64,000 nt of DNA from Nitrososphaerota archaeon (GCA_029785825.1 JAFLYY010000001.1:1271374-1335373), one strand, 5' to 3'. Positions 1 to 8,196 are shown, numbered from the stretch's first letter. Notes: a model not told the origin generated them from the letters alone. Made by a program: numbers and translations.

Positions 1-498
1 GTGGACGTAGCTGTAGGCCGCGGGGGGGTAGATGGAAGACCTCCTGTGGAGCTTGTCGAAGAGGAAGTAGTCATAGGGGATCAGAAGGTGCCGTCCGAAC
101 TCCCCATAGTCCGAGGAGAGGTCGAGGAGCGCTTCGATGGCGACCCTCCGCTTGTACTCGAGCTCCACCGACCGGAAGAGCTCGGGGCTTGAGAGGGGCT
201 CGTAGACGTTGAGCAGCCGGCCCACTACGAACTCCCCGAGGTAGGAAGAGCGCGCGTCCTCCACCATCATCCCCTCGTCCACCATCAGAGCCGAAGCCTC
301 CAGCGGGGAGTCCACATACCTGTAGCGAACCCCCTCTTTGAAGCGTTTCAGGACGACAATCAGGTCGTAGTCTGAGTCGGGCCTGGAGTACCCCGCTACC
401 TTGGACCCGTAGGCGGCCACCCCCGAGATCTCGGCGTGACCTGCCAGACCCTGTGCGAGCCCCGCTAGGGAAACTCGCTCGGAATCGGTCAGCCTCAA
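1..498 (-). CDS. Nucleotidyltransferase-domain protein (3' end outside window)
   Basis: The minus-strand frame is open from a TTG at 496-498 to the window edge, giving 166 residues. Around residues 30-45 it carries the nucleotidyltransferase signature GSKVAGYSRPDSDYDLIVVL, that is GS followed by the paired metal-binding aspartates of DxD type. The TTG overlaps the stop of the upstream gene as TTGA, the coupling used repeatedly in this window. The family includes MNT-type and kanamycin-nucleotidyltransferase-like enzymes that transfer a nucleotide to a protein, RNA or small molecule; the substrate here cannot be read. The C-terminus is missing, so further domains cannot be judged. Confidence 0.7.
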   Translation of the reverse strand, partial: MRLTDSERVSLAGLAQGLAGHAEISGVAAYGSKVAGYSRPDSDYDLIVVLKRFKEGVRYRYVDSPLEASALMVDEGMMVEDARSSYLGEFVVGRLLNVYEPLSSPELFRSVELEYKRRVAIEALLDLSSDYGEFGRHLLIPYDYFLFDKLHRRSSIYPPAAYSYVH

Positions 499-1181
499 GC
501 CCGGGTCTTCTCTTGCAGCTCGGCGACCTTGGACAAGACTGCCGGATCAAACCTAGTCGAAGCCACAGCCCCCATAGGGAGCTTCACAAAGTTCTCTTCG
601 GGCCCCACCCACCTTATCGGGAGGTTCTTGCCTATCCAGGACTCTCCGACCTTTTTGTTGAGGGCGGCGTCCGAGAGGTTCTCCTTGAACTTGCGGCTCA
701 GCAGGGAGACGAGCGCCCTTTCGGAGAAGATCAGCTTCGGAGGCACAAGGTGCTCCGAGTCTGCGTACGACGCCTCGTAGAGGGTGGTAGCCACTTCGTC
801 GCTGGCCACGTCCTTGGTGCTGAGCCTTCTCACGAGCTCGATGTAGTGGGTGAACTCGTGGGCTGCCACGGCTTCTATGGTGGCCTTCGTGCCGAACGCC
901 ACCAGGGCGGCTGAGAACTGGACGAGTATGAGGACGCTACCGTTGACGGTCGTGGGGATCACCCTCGCGAAGAGGACCCCCATCTGTCCATACTCTGCCC
1001 CGGTCTTGGAGACCGGAAGGCTCGGTTCGATGTAGTAAGGAGGATAACGGAGCCCGCTTGCCCTTTCGACTCTGGTCACTGCTCCCTGGACGTATCCCAG
1101 CCTGGTCCGGACCTTCTTGGCCATGACCCTCGGCACCTTTCCCTGGGCCACCGCCTGGTCGAGCAAGATCAGGGGGTCCAC
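495..1181 (-). CDS. Uncharacterised protein with HEXXH metalloprotease-like motif
   Basis: A 228-residue protein with no signal peptide. Residues 108-112 are HEFTH, a HEXXH zinc-binding motif in a predicted helix (preceded by IEAVAA), which in gluzincin-type proteases supplies two histidines and the catalytic glutamate. A glutamate about 25 residues later (DEVATTLYEAS) could be the third ligand. Function beyond probable zinc metallopeptidase is not recognised. It starts at GTG and its stop overlaps the start of the nucleotidyltransferase gene, so the two are probably co-translated and functionally linked. Confidence 0.6.
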   Translation of the reverse strand: MDPLILLDQAVAQGKVPRVMAKKVRTRLGYVQGAVTRVERASGLRYPPYYIEPSLPVSKTGAEYGQMGVLFARVIPTTVNGSVLILVQFSAALVAFGTKATIEAVAAHEFTHYIELVRRLSTKDVASDEVATTLYEASYADSEHLVPPKLIFSERALVSLLSRKFKENLSDAALNKKVGESWIGKNLPIRWVGPEENFVKLPMGAVASTRFDPAVLSKVAELQEKTRA

Positions 1182-1221
1182 GGTTTGGCGACCGTCCTCC
1201 CGTGCATATGAACCTTGGGGG

Positions 1222-1680
1222 CTATTCCACTATCCTGAACGTCACCGGAGGGTTTCTGCGTGAGACCTCCATGAATATCTCGGCATGCATCACGCCCTGG
1301 TTCTTGCCCAGCACGTCGTAGACCGCCCGGTGCAGCTCATCCAGTGACTGTCCCTTGAGGTTGACGATGATGTCGAATCTTCCCGTCACCTCCCTTATCA
1401 GCCGCACTCCTTCGACCTTCTCGATCTCTCTCAGGACCGTTTCCCTCTGCTTCGGGTCGATGTTCAGGCCGGCCAGAGCCCCGGCCCTCATCCCGAGCCG
1501 GTCTTCGTTCACCATGACCGTGAACTTTTCGATGACGCCCCGCTTCTGGAGCCTCTTTATCCTGCTGTACATCACCGACAGGTTGACCCCCATTTCTCTG
1601 CTAAGCTTCGGGACGGACATCGATGCGTCCGCATAGAGAGAGGAGAGGATCCTCATGTCGAGGTCGTCCAGCCTAGCCAT
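1222..1680 (-). CDS. Lrp/AsnC family transcriptional regulator
   Basis: A 152-residue protein of standard length for the family. Residues 1-55 form the winged helix-turn-helix (MARLDDLDMRILSSLYADAS, then MGVNLSVMYSRIKRLQKRGVI) and residues about 68-145 form the RAM ligand-binding domain. Family members are dimers or octamers that bind amino acids and control metabolism genes; the effector here is unknown. A TATA-like GATATTTC at 1702-1709 places transcription start at about the ATG, so the mRNA is probably leaderless. It sits downstream of S6e on the same strand but appears to have its own promoter. Confidence 0.9.
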   Translation of the reverse strand: MARLDDLDMRILSSLYADASMSVPKLSREMGVNLSVMYSRIKRLQKRGVIEKFTVMVNEDRLGMRAGALAGLNIDPKQRETVLREIEKVEGVRLIREVTGRFDIIVNLKGQSLDELHRAVYDVLGKNQGVMHAEIFMEVSRRNPPVTFRIVE

Positions 1681-1701
1681 GCCTTTTCGAGGGGTACGCT
1701 A

Positions 1702-1709
1702 GATATTTC
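1702..1709 (-). promoter_or_regulatory. TATA box for the Lrp-type gene
   Basis: The minus-strand reading GAAATATC is centred about 26 bases before the ATG at 1680, the archaeal TATA spacing expected for a leaderless transcript. Confidence 0.5.
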
Positions 1710-1766
1710 TACTTTTCAGCGTTGATGGCCCGATGATTTGATGAACTTCGGGCAGAATTGCAGAAC

Positions 1767-2120
1767 CTAAGCAGGCTTCGCTTCCACCAGCTTGCCGTTT
1801 AGCTGGTAGGTCTCCTCGGTGATGGTGTTCCCCCTGACGTACTTCCGCTTCTTCACCCCTTCTTCCTTCCCCCTGTACCCGACCCCCCTGGTCATGAGGA
1901 CGTAGTTCTTCCCGCCGCCGAGTGTGTCAGCCCTCATGGGGAAGCCTGCTTTGTCGCTTCCTCCCGTGATCATGAACTTCCCGGCGAGCCCTATGGTGGC
2001 CCCGTCGATGATGTCTCCTATCTTCCTCCCGATCAACAGCTGTGCACTCGCGTCTTTGACCTCCTGGGCCTCTGACTTGCCGGTCTTGGGGTCCGACAGA
2101 ACCAGCTTGAAGCTGACCAA
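1767..2120 (-). CDS. rps6e: 30S ribosomal protein S6e
   Basis: A 117-residue archaeal/eukaryal small-subunit protein. The N-terminal barrel (MVSFKLVLSDPKTGKS) and the conserved run ADTLGGGKNYVLMTRGVGYR around residues 65-85 identify it. It ends shortly after the core, as archaeal S6e proteins do, without the long phosphorylatable eukaryotic tail. TTG is the only suitable start. It follows aIF5B by 34 bases on the same strand; S6e next to aIF2/aIF5B genes is a common archaeal arrangement. Confidence 0.95.
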   Translation of the reverse strand: MVSFKLVLSDPKTGKSEAQEVKDASAQLLIGRKIGDIIDGATIGLAGKFMITGGSDKAGFPMRADTLGGGKNYVLMTRGVGYRGKEEGVKKRKYVRGNTITEETYQLNGKLVEAKPA

Positions 2121-2154
2121 CTGAACCGGCTCCGAACCTGACTGGTAGATAAAC

Positions 2155-3945
2155 CTAGAACCCGTACATCGGGTCGGACTTTGATTTTATCGCGACTATC
2201 TCTTCGAGGACCTCTCGTTCTGCTTCGTTTAGAGAGCCCAGCAGCTTCGTCCTCAACGCCTTTGCTTCGTGGCTCCGGGGCATGGCGTAGAGCGTGTCGT
2301 TCTCCCTGACCTGCCGCCCCAGGGTCGGCCCGTCAACAGAGATGGCCACCTCGTCTCCGTCCTTGGCCTCGGGAAGCGCCTTCCCTTGGTCCTGAATCTG
2401 CTCCACGGTCCCCAGCTCGGTCCCCAGCGTGTTCATCAGACGGACCTTCGGGCGCAGCCTCCCCGCGATAATCTCTACGCCGAAGACAGCCGGGTCTCTG
2501 TTTCTGAAGAAGGCCCCGGGTATCGCCTTCAGCTTGCACGGCCTAGTCAGGCTGGACAGCGCTGCCTTTTCGTCAGACTCCCTCTTCGCAGCCGCCCAGT
2601 TGACGTAGCTGTCAATCACTTCGTAGATGATGGATGACACGAAAATCGAGCTGGAGCTGGCGTGGTCTTTTGCTTCGGGTAGGACCTTCGAGTCGAATCC
2701 CAAGATGGCTCCGAGATACGGGTCGTGCTCACCTACAACCTGGGCGTCCACTATGTCGTTCTTTGAGATGTCACCTATGTCAGCCTCCCTCACAGGGACC
2801 CCCCTCTCCTCGAGCATCCTGAGGACCGCTTCGAGCCCCCCTATGCTCCCAGCCTTCACGATGACCCCCATGTTGTCGGTCTTGACGACGATACTCGAAA
2901 GTTCCTTTTCCATCTCAGCCTTCAGTAGCTGGAATTCCCTCTCCGAGAAGAAAGATGCGACCGAAGACCCGGCCACCACTCCTCCGAGGTCGGGAGAGAC
3001 GAGCTTGACCCCCGCGGCTGCGTACACCGAGTCTACCGGTGTGAACTTGTCCCTAGGGTCCCTCATCTCGTCCAGGGGTTTCGGCATGAAGAGGGCCTTG
3101 ACCTTCGACTTGAACGCCCCGTCCCTACTCACCAGTGCTATGGAGTCGCCCACGCGCAGGGCGCCTTCCGTGAGGATGACGTTGGCTGTCTGGCCAATCC
3201 CCACCTCCTCCTGCATCTCGAGGATTATCCCTCTCGCTGACTTTGCGTCCGCCACCTGCAGCTTCCCCTTCAGGAACTGCTGGGCAAGTCCGATAAGCAT
3301 GGCAAGCATCTCAGGCATCCCCACCAACGCCCTGGCAGATACCGGGACCACGGACACCTGCTGGCGGAAGTCTTTGACCCGGTAGTAGGCGTCCGACTGG
3401 AAGCCGAGCCTTGAAAGCCCCCCCACCACGTTGTAGAGCCTCTCCTCGAGCTCGTCCCCCCACGTCGGAGGCTGTTGCTTCATGACCTCCTGTAGCGCGC
3501 CCTTACTTCCCTTCCTCCAGCCGGCGATCATGTCGATCTTGTTGAGGGCCACGAGGAACGGCACCTTCCGCTGTTTGAGTATGTCTATGCTCTCCAGTGT
3601 CTGGTTCTCGAGCCCCTTCAGCACATCGACGACAAGTATAGCGATGTCCGCGGCAGACCCCCCGCGTAACCTGAGGTTGGAGAAAACGGCGTGGCCAGGG
3701 GTGTCAATCATGAGGAGCCCGGGAATCTGCAGCTCCCCTCCGGCCCTGTCCAGCAGGGGCCCGCAGATCTGCACCAGTGTCTCCATGGGGAAGTAGCTGG
3801 CGCCTATCTCCTGGGTAATCCCCCCAACTTCACGGGCCTGAACGCCCGTTCCTCTGAGACTGTCAGCGAGCGAGGTTTTTCCGCTATCTACGTGGCCAAG
3901 GATGACCACTACAGGCTGTCGCATCCGGCCGCTCTCCACCGACAC
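2155..3945 (-). CDS. infB: Translation initiation factor aIF5B
   Basis: A 596-residue GTPase that promotes subunit joining after start-site selection. G1 is GHVDSGKT (residues 17-24), switch I follows around GGITQEIGASYFP, G3 is DTPGH (81-85) and G4 is NKID near residue 136. The beta-barrel domain II, the alpha/beta/alpha domain III and the C-terminal barrel follow in the order of archaeal IF5B, with the short N-terminus typical of archaea. It lies between NDK and S6e in a translation operon. Length and motifs leave no reasonable alternative. Confidence 0.97.
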   Translation of the reverse strand: MSVESGRMRQPVVVILGHVDSGKTSLADSLRGTGVQAREVGGITQEIGASYFPMETLVQICGPLLDRAGGELQIPGLLMIDTPGHAVFSNLRLRGGSAADIAILVVDVLKGLENQTLESIDILKQRKVPFLVALNKIDMIAGWRKGSKGALQEVMKQQPPTWGDELEERLYNVVGGLSRLGFQSDAYYRVKDFRQQVSVVPVSARALVGMPEMLAMLIGLAQQFLKGKLQVADAKSARGIILEMQEEVGIGQTANVILTEGALRVGDSIALVSRDGAFKSKVKALFMPKPLDEMRDPRDKFTPVDSVYAAAGVKLVSPDLGGVVAGSSVASFFSEREFQLLKAEMEKELSSIVVKTDNMGVIVKAGSIGGLEAVLRMLEERGVPVREADIGDISKNDIVDAQVVGEHDPYLGAILGFDSKVLPEAKDHASSSSIFVSSIIYEVIDSYVNWAAAKRESDEKAALSSLTRPCKLKAIPGAFFRNRDPAVFGVEIIAGRLRPKVRLMNTLGTELGTVEQIQDQGKALPEAKDGDEVAISVDGPTLGRQVRENDTLYAMPRSHEAKALRTKLLGSLNEAEREVLEEIVAIKSKSDPMYGF

Positions 3946-3971
3946 TTCCCATCCAGCCCCTTAAGATGCCC

Positions 3972-4391
3972 TCACCCTCGCGCCTTGCCAAAAAAGGCCG
4001 CTTCCTCGTGTGCAAAGCTCTCTGACGAGTCCGACGCGTGGATTGCGTTGTCTGTCAACCCGAGCCCTAGGTCTCCCCTTATGGTCCCCGACGCCGCCTC
4101 CCAGCTCTTGGTCGCCCCGACCATCCTCCTGACCGTGGCCACGGCGTCTCTGCCAGATAGGACCACCCCCACCACGGGCCCCGAGGTTATGAACGCGACC
4201 AGTTCCCCGAAGAACGGCTTCTCTTTGTGGACGCTGTAGAACTCTTCGGCCTGCGGCTTGGACAGGGTCTGCATCCTGAGCATTTTGATGACGAACCCCT
4301 TTCTCTCGAACCGCCCTATGATCTCGCCGACCAGCCCCCGTCTCACTCCGTCGGGCTTTACCACTATGAGTGTCTCTTCGGTCGCGCTCAT
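3972..4391 (-). CDS. ndk: Nucleoside diphosphate kinase
   Basis: Transfers the gamma-phosphate from ATP to nucleoside diphosphates through a phosphohistidine. Seen: an N-terminal ETLIVVKPDGVRRGLVGEI strand-helix and the C-terminal HASDSSESFAHEEAAFF region. The usual catalytic N-I-V/I-H-G-S-D stretch is represented by NAIHASDS, so the histidine is present. The chosen ATG overlaps the L24e stop as ATGA and gives 139 residues, the usual size; a longer in-frame start at 4415 would lie inside L24e. The L24e-ndk-infB order is conserved in archaea. Confidence 0.95.
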   Translation of the reverse strand: MSATEETLIVVKPDGVRRGLVGEIIGRFERKGFVIKMLRMQTLSKPQAEEFYSVHKEKPFFGELVAFITSGPVVGVVLSGRDAVATVRRMVGATKSWEAASGTIRGDLGLGLTDNAIHASDSSESFAHEEAAFFGKARG

Positions 4392-4570
4392 TTCTTCTGG
4401 GGCCTCCTCGCCCATTTCAGCTTGCGAGGGTCCCGTCCGAGCTTCAGGTCGTTGACCTTACATTTCGATGAGCAGTAGGATCTGGTAGAGCCGTCGTTCT
4501 TCACGAACAGGATGCCGGAGCCGAGCCTGACTTCTCTGCCGCAGAAGACACATTTCTTTGGAACGTACAT
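4388..4570 (-). CDS. rpl24e: 50S ribosomal protein L24e
   Basis: A 60-residue zinc-ribbon large-subunit protein. CVFCGREV at residues 8-15 and YCSSKC further on give the four zinc cysteines. The basic C-terminus (KLKWARRPQKK) is typical. In most archaea this gene directly follows L7Ae and S28e; here those two lie 3.8 kb away beyond the tubulin-like cluster. A TATA sequence at 4616-4624 gives the gene its own promoter. Confidence 0.95.
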   Translation of the reverse strand: MYVPKKCVFCGREVRLGSGILFVKNDGSTRSYCSSKCKVNDLKLGRDPRKLKWARRPQKK

Positions 4571-4615
4571 TTCAGGCTACCGCACCTCGACCTTTCGGGT
4601 CCCTTTGAAACTCGG

Positions 4616-4624
4616 AATATAAAG
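4616..4624 (-). promoter_or_regulatory. TATA box for the L24e-ndk-infB-S6e operon
   Basis: The minus-strand reading CTTTATATT lies about 50 bases before the L24e ATG, predicting a leader of about 25 bases. It shows that the L24e operon is transcribed independently of the tubulin-like cluster upstream. Confidence 0.5.
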
Positions 4625-4666
4625 ACGGCGCCCCCCGAACACGCTTACGCCCTTCCCTTGGCAGCC

Positions 4667-5602
4667 CTAGGACGGAACCGTTCCACCCAGGAACCTCATC
4701 CAATACTGTGCTTCGACGATCAGCCTCTGGGCGAAGTCCTTCGGGTGGGCTACCACTCCGTCCAGTGCCTTGGCTATGGTGTCCGGTCCCAGGTTCGCCA
4801 GGCCCTCCAGGTCAATGCTGGCCGCGCCTGTCAGATGCCTCAGCTTCTGGGCGAGCTCCAAGTCGTGGAGGTGTACCCCTTCGAGGTCCCCGCCGTCGGC
4901 GAACGCGCTCGCAAGAAAAGACACGTCCCCCGAGAGAACGATGTCCTTGACAGAGAGTCCCCGCGACTTCATGGTGGCGTAGAGATGGCTGTAGGAGACC
5001 ACCTCCTCCAGAGAGAGCACGGCGAAAAGGGTCCTAGCGGCAGGCATTTTCCTGATCCCTCTGCGCTCGGAGACCGTCCTCTTCAGGTCGACCAATGCGA
5101 CGAACGGGAACACGTAGTCTACCTGCTTTCCCACCTGCTTTGACATCTCCTGTCTGAACCAGAGCTTCAACGACTCCTGGCTTTCCAGCCCCGCGGGAGT
5201 CCTGGTGGGCGGCAAGACCCAGACCCCGGACTGGACGAGCTTGAAACCCGTGGCGATGAGCCTGTCTCTGAGGCTCACGGAGCCTTTCTTACTTTTCGAC
5301 CTCTCGTAGGACTTCAGCAGCAGGAGGGCCTTGACTTCGCCTGGATAGGACTTTATCAGCTCCTCGACAGTTATCCCTGAGTTCTTGAGCTGCCAGCCTA
5401 GCCGGCGCACGAGGCGCTTGCACATCAGCTCGTGGTCCTCATACGTGGCGGGCGCCGCGTGGTCCTCGCCGTCGACCTCTATCCGCTGGATGACCGCCTG
5501 AGCCAGCTCGTCGTCCTTGGGGAGGGTTGTGCCGCTGGTAATCTTGCTGAGAGGGCCCCGCACCTTGTCAAAGAGACCGGTGATTCGCTTTACAGCTGAC
5601 AC
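4667..5602 (-). CDS. Uncharacterised protein of the tubulin-like cluster, 311 aa
   Basis: I do not recognise this protein. It has 311 residues, is soluble by inspection (no convincing membrane segment, no signal peptide) and is rich in predicted helix. A basic patch KSYERSKSKKGSVSLRDR lies around residues 98-115 and there is a long C-terminal helical region. It starts at GTG, 30 bases after the coiled-coil gene on the same strand, and is the last gene of a three-gene operon led by the tubulin-like GTPase, so a role as partner or regulator of that polymer is inferred. The adjacent L24e gene has its own promoter. Confidence 0.6.
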   Translation of the reverse strand: MSAVKRITGLFDKVRGPLSKITSGTTLPKDDELAQAVIQRIEVDGEDHAAPATYEDHELMCKRLVRRLGWQLKNSGITVEELIKSYPGEVKALLLLKSYERSKSKKGSVSLRDRLIATGFKLVQSGVWVLPPTRTPAGLESQESLKLWFRQEMSKQVGKQVDYVFPFVALVDLKRTVSERRGIRKMPAARTLFAVLSLEEVVSYSHLYATMKSRGLSVKDIVLSGDVSFLASAFADGGDLEGVHLHDLELAQKLRHLTGAASIDLEGLANLGPDTIAKALDGVVAHPKDFAQRLIVEAQYWMRFLGGTVPS

Positions 5603-5632
5603 GCTACCGGCTCCACCTGGGTTGATTGAATT

Positions 5633-6190
5633 CTAAAGCTTGCCTTCGGGCTGCGACGAGAGCCTCCGTCTGACGGCCTTCCGTATGTCATCAAAGGCCT
5701 CCACCAGCTTCTTCTTTGCAAAATATTCGTCCGAGTCTGCCACCTCCACTCGGTCGCCGTAGATTGTGACGTCCCCGATCCTCAAAGGAGAAGGGATCCC
5801 CAGGATGGCAGAGAGGCCCTCGACCGTCTTTGGGAAGGTCGCTCCGGACCTGAACCCAAAAGTGTTGGCACCCTCTGACTTGGAGGGGGTCGGGTCGAGG
5901 GGAATCACGAGCCCGCTTGAGCTGAACGCTTCCAAGACTCTGCGCTGGACCTCGCCGATGGCCCGACGCGCGCTTTCCTTCTCCTTCCTCAGGGCGGAGG
6001 CCCGATCCTGGTGCCCTGGGTCGGACCAGTCCATGCCTATCAGCGCATAGAACGCCTTGTCCTTCTCGTTCCGCTTCGGGTCCTGCTTAATCTCCTGGGA
6101 GAGCGCTTCGAGCTCGGCATCTATCGCCCTTAACCTCCTCTGCTCGTCCAGGAGCCGTCCGGCTTCGACTTCCAGCTCGGTGAGGTCCAA
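5633..6190 (-). CDS. Uncharacterised coiled-coil protein of the tubulin-like cluster, 185 aa
   Basis: A 185-residue protein not assigned to a family. Residues 1-40 form an acidic amphipathic helix (LTELEVEAGRLLDEQRRLRA), and a second charged helix spans about 60-90 (ALRKEKESARRAIGEVQRRV), consistent with a coiled coil. A small beta-rich part follows (LRIGDVTIYGDRVEVAD) and then a basic tail. The start is TTG, preceded by GGGGAG, six bases after the GTPase stop, so the two are tightly coupled. By analogy it may be an adaptor binding the filament, but this is inference from position only. Confidence 0.6.
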   Translation of the reverse strand: MDLTELEVEAGRLLDEQRRLRAIDAELEALSQEIKQDPKRNEKDKAFYALIGMDWSDPGHQDRASALRKEKESARRAIGEVQRRVLEAFSSSGLVIPLDPTPSKSEGANTFGFRSGATFPKTVEGLSAILGIPSPLRIGDVTIYGDRVEVADSDEYFAKKKLVEAFDDIRKAVRRRLSSQPEGKL

Positions 6191-6196
6191 ACTCCC

Positions 6197-7561
6197 CTAA
6201 CCCAGATGGCTGGAGACTTCAATCACAGCCTTCTTGAACTCCTCATGGGTCAGGTTCCGGGTCTGGTACTCGTCCTTGTACGAGTCCCAGGCGTCCTCGG
6301 CTTCAGCGATGAGGGGGAGGAGCTTCTTACTGATTCCCTTGATGTTGAGAAGGATGAGGGCAGAGGCGGGCTCCCCTGGAAGGGTAGGGATCTTGATGAA
6401 GATCACGCGCTTGTCCTGGATGGCGTACTTGTCGGCGAGCACCTTTTTGAAGAACTCTCTGTCCTCGGCTGTCAGCCGCGAGCTGCTTTTGATCAGAACG
6501 CAGGCAGAGTCGGTCTTCCCCTTCTCGATCTCTCCCTCCTGGGAGATGTCGAAGAGCAACCCGTCGTTCCCTTCGTCCAGGGCCTGTTCGATGGCCCGGA
6601 TGTCAGACCCTCCCTTGGGGACGAGCGGGATGAGCCACGGGACCACGAACTTCGGCTTGCTGGCCGCGAGCCAGGTCCTGTAGTTGGACATGTCCCACTC
6701 GGTCTCCCGGATGAACGAGTCCATGAACTCGGCTATTACGTGGGCAGCCAGCAGATTCATGTCTCGGTAGTCGTGCCACCCGACTCGGATCTGCTTCGGC
6801 AGCTCGTCGACTATGGACGAACGTGAGTCGAGCATCCCCTTGAGCTTGTCAGCCTGGAAACGGAGCTCCTTGTTGTCCATAAGGATGGGAGCGTCCGAAT
6901 ACCGGATCTGGTAGGCCATGTTCAGCACCACGCTGATGTGCGCCGGCCCGTAGATGATCGGGTCCCACCCTATCTCTGGGAGGACCCCGAAGGTGGCGAT
7001 GGTGGCATGACCCAGGGTCGGGCTTTCCTTGACATATGCCATGAACTCCGAAGAGAAGGAACCCCCGGTGCCGCCCCCCATGCTGAAGGGGACTATGAAG
7101 CCCCTCACGGGTTCGGGTGAGATTGCCTGAATCCTGGACGCGATGTCCTGCTTGCCGACTATCTCGTTCCTGAACCTTCCACGCCCTTCAGCCCAGTTCC
7201 TCGCGGCGCCTCCGAGCCCGTAGACCGCGTGCTTGTCCTTCATGGCGAAAAGCTGCGGGTACGACTGAAGTATCAGGTTAGCAGAACGCGGGTCCAAGTC
7301 TACCAGCAGCGCCCGCGGAACAAGCGGAGTCTCCCCTCTGCGAAGCGAAGCGCCGAACCTCAGTATCGTGCTCCCATACCTCCTCAGGACTTCGAGCTGC
7401 TGCTTCTCGCCTTTGAGGGTCGGAGCGCTCGGATTGGCCCCGACGTCCATGAGGACCCACCTGTACGCCTCGGCGCCTATCCCCACGCCCGCATGTCCCA
7501 TGCACGCCATTATCACCGGATTGGGGGCGAGAGGAGCCTGGTTAGCTAGGCTGAACGCCAA
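6197..7561 (-). CDS. Tubulin-superfamily GTPase (tubulin-like, divergent)
   Basis: At 454 residues it has the length of a eukaryotic tubulin. In order it shows GHAGVGIG (22-29; tubulin has GQAGVQxG), LVDLDP (86-91; tubulin LVDLEP), RNWAEGR (121-127; tubulin NNWAKGH), MGGGTGGS (161-168; the GTP-binding glycine loop GGGTGSG) and MDNKEL (228-233; tubulin DNEAL, guanine contact). FtsZ lacks the NWAxG motif and has GVGGAGGN at the first loop, so this resembles tubulin more than FtsZ. The T7 catalytic loop is less clear; DYRDMNLL near 265-272 is the candidate. The start is TTG and the transcript is probably leaderless from a TATA box shared with the divergent vWA gene. Nearest known comparisons are artubulins, OdinTubulin and the FtsZl-1 family; I cannot decide among them. 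Confidence 0.85.
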   Translation of the reverse strand: MAFSLANQAPLAPNPVIMACMGHAGVGIGAEAYRWVLMDVGANPSAPTLKGEKQQLEVLRRYGSTILRFGASLRRGETPLVPRALLVDLDPRSANLILQSYPQLFAMKDKHAVYGLGGAARNWAEGRGRFRNEIVGKQDIASRIQAISPEPVRGFIVPFSMGGGTGGSFSSEFMAYVKESPTLGHATIATFGVLPEIGWDPIIYGPAHISVVLNMAYQIRYSDAPILMDNKELRFQADKLKGMLDSRSSIVDELPKQIRVGWHDYRDMNLLAAHVIAEFMDSFIRETEWDMSNYRTWLAASKPKFVVPWLIPLVPKGGSDIRAIEQALDEGNDGLLFDISQEGEIEKGKTDSACVLIKSSSRLTAEDREFFKKVLADKYAIQDKRVIFIKIPTLPGEPASALILLNIKGISKKLLPLIAEAEDAWDSYKDEYQTRNLTHEEFKKAVIEVSSHLG

Positions 7562-7582
7562 CGTTATACCTCGCCTTCCATC

Positions 7583-7592
7583 TTTTTTATAC
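7583..7592. promoter_or_regulatory. Shared bidirectional TATA element, tubulin-like / vWA genes
   Basis: TTTTTTATAC on the plus strand reads GTATAAAAAA on the minus strand. Its centre lies about 26 bases from the TTG at 7561 and about 33 bases from the ATG at 7621, the normal archaeal TATA distance in both directions. Only 59 bases separate the genes and no other AT-rich element is present, so one box probably serves both. Confidence 0.55.
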
Positions 7593-7620
7593 GTTTGTTG
7601 GGGCGGATGAAACGTCGGCG

Positions 7621-8196
7621 ATGAGCTACGATGAGTCCAAAGCGAGGGACGTCATCTTCGTCATAGACGGCTCCAGGAGCATGGGAGGAAAGCTGACGTC
7701 GTCCGGGATGAGCAAGATGGAGATCGTAAAGACGGGGCTGACGAACTACATCGCCGAGCGTTGGCCCGTGTCCTATTTCCCCTGGCCGATACGGATGGGG
7801 ATCTCGTTCTACCGCCTCCTCGGGACGCCGGGCTCCACGCAGATCGAGGTCGTGGTGCCGCTTAACCCGCCTCCTGCCTCACTCGAGCTCTACAGACTGG
7901 AGGAAGCTGGCTGCAGGGGCGGGAGCCCGCTGGCCGACGCCCTCAGGTATGGGATCAAGAGCACGTCTGACTCGATGAGGAAGGAGAAGGTGGTCAAGCT
8001 GGTAAGCGACGGAGGGAACGACGGACCTCCTGCGAAGACCGTGGCTGACGAGCTGAGCGGCTCGTCGGTAGTTGTGGACGTCATCGAGCTTTCGAACAGC
8101 GCGTCGGGGGAGCTGAGGGACATCGCGGCCATGGGGCATGGCGCCTACCTCCGGCCGCAGAACCTAGCGGGGTTCGAAGCCGCGATACGAAGGTAG
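7621..8196 (+). CDS. von Willebrand factor A domain protein
   Basis: A 191-residue protein that is almost entirely one vWA domain. The metal-ion-dependent adhesion site is intact: DGSRS at 16-20 (DxSxS), a serine/threonine position in GGSPLADAL (101-109) and SDGGND at 130-135. There is no signal peptide or membrane segment, so it should act in the cytosol. It is transcribed divergently from the tubulin-like operon from a shared TATA element. A vWA partner is also reported for the FtsZl-1 tubulin-superfamily systems, where a membrane-remodelling role was predicted; the same role here is inference. Confidence 0.85.
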   Translation: MSYDESKARDVIFVIDGSRSMGGKLTSSGMSKMEIVKTGLTNYIAERWPVSYFPWPIRMGISFYRLLGTPGSTQIEVVVPLNPPPASLELYRLEEAGCRGGSPLADALRYGIKSTSDSMRKEKVVKLVSDGGNDGPPAKTVADELSGSSVVVDVIELSNSASGELRDIAAMGHGAYLRPQNLAGFEAAIRR

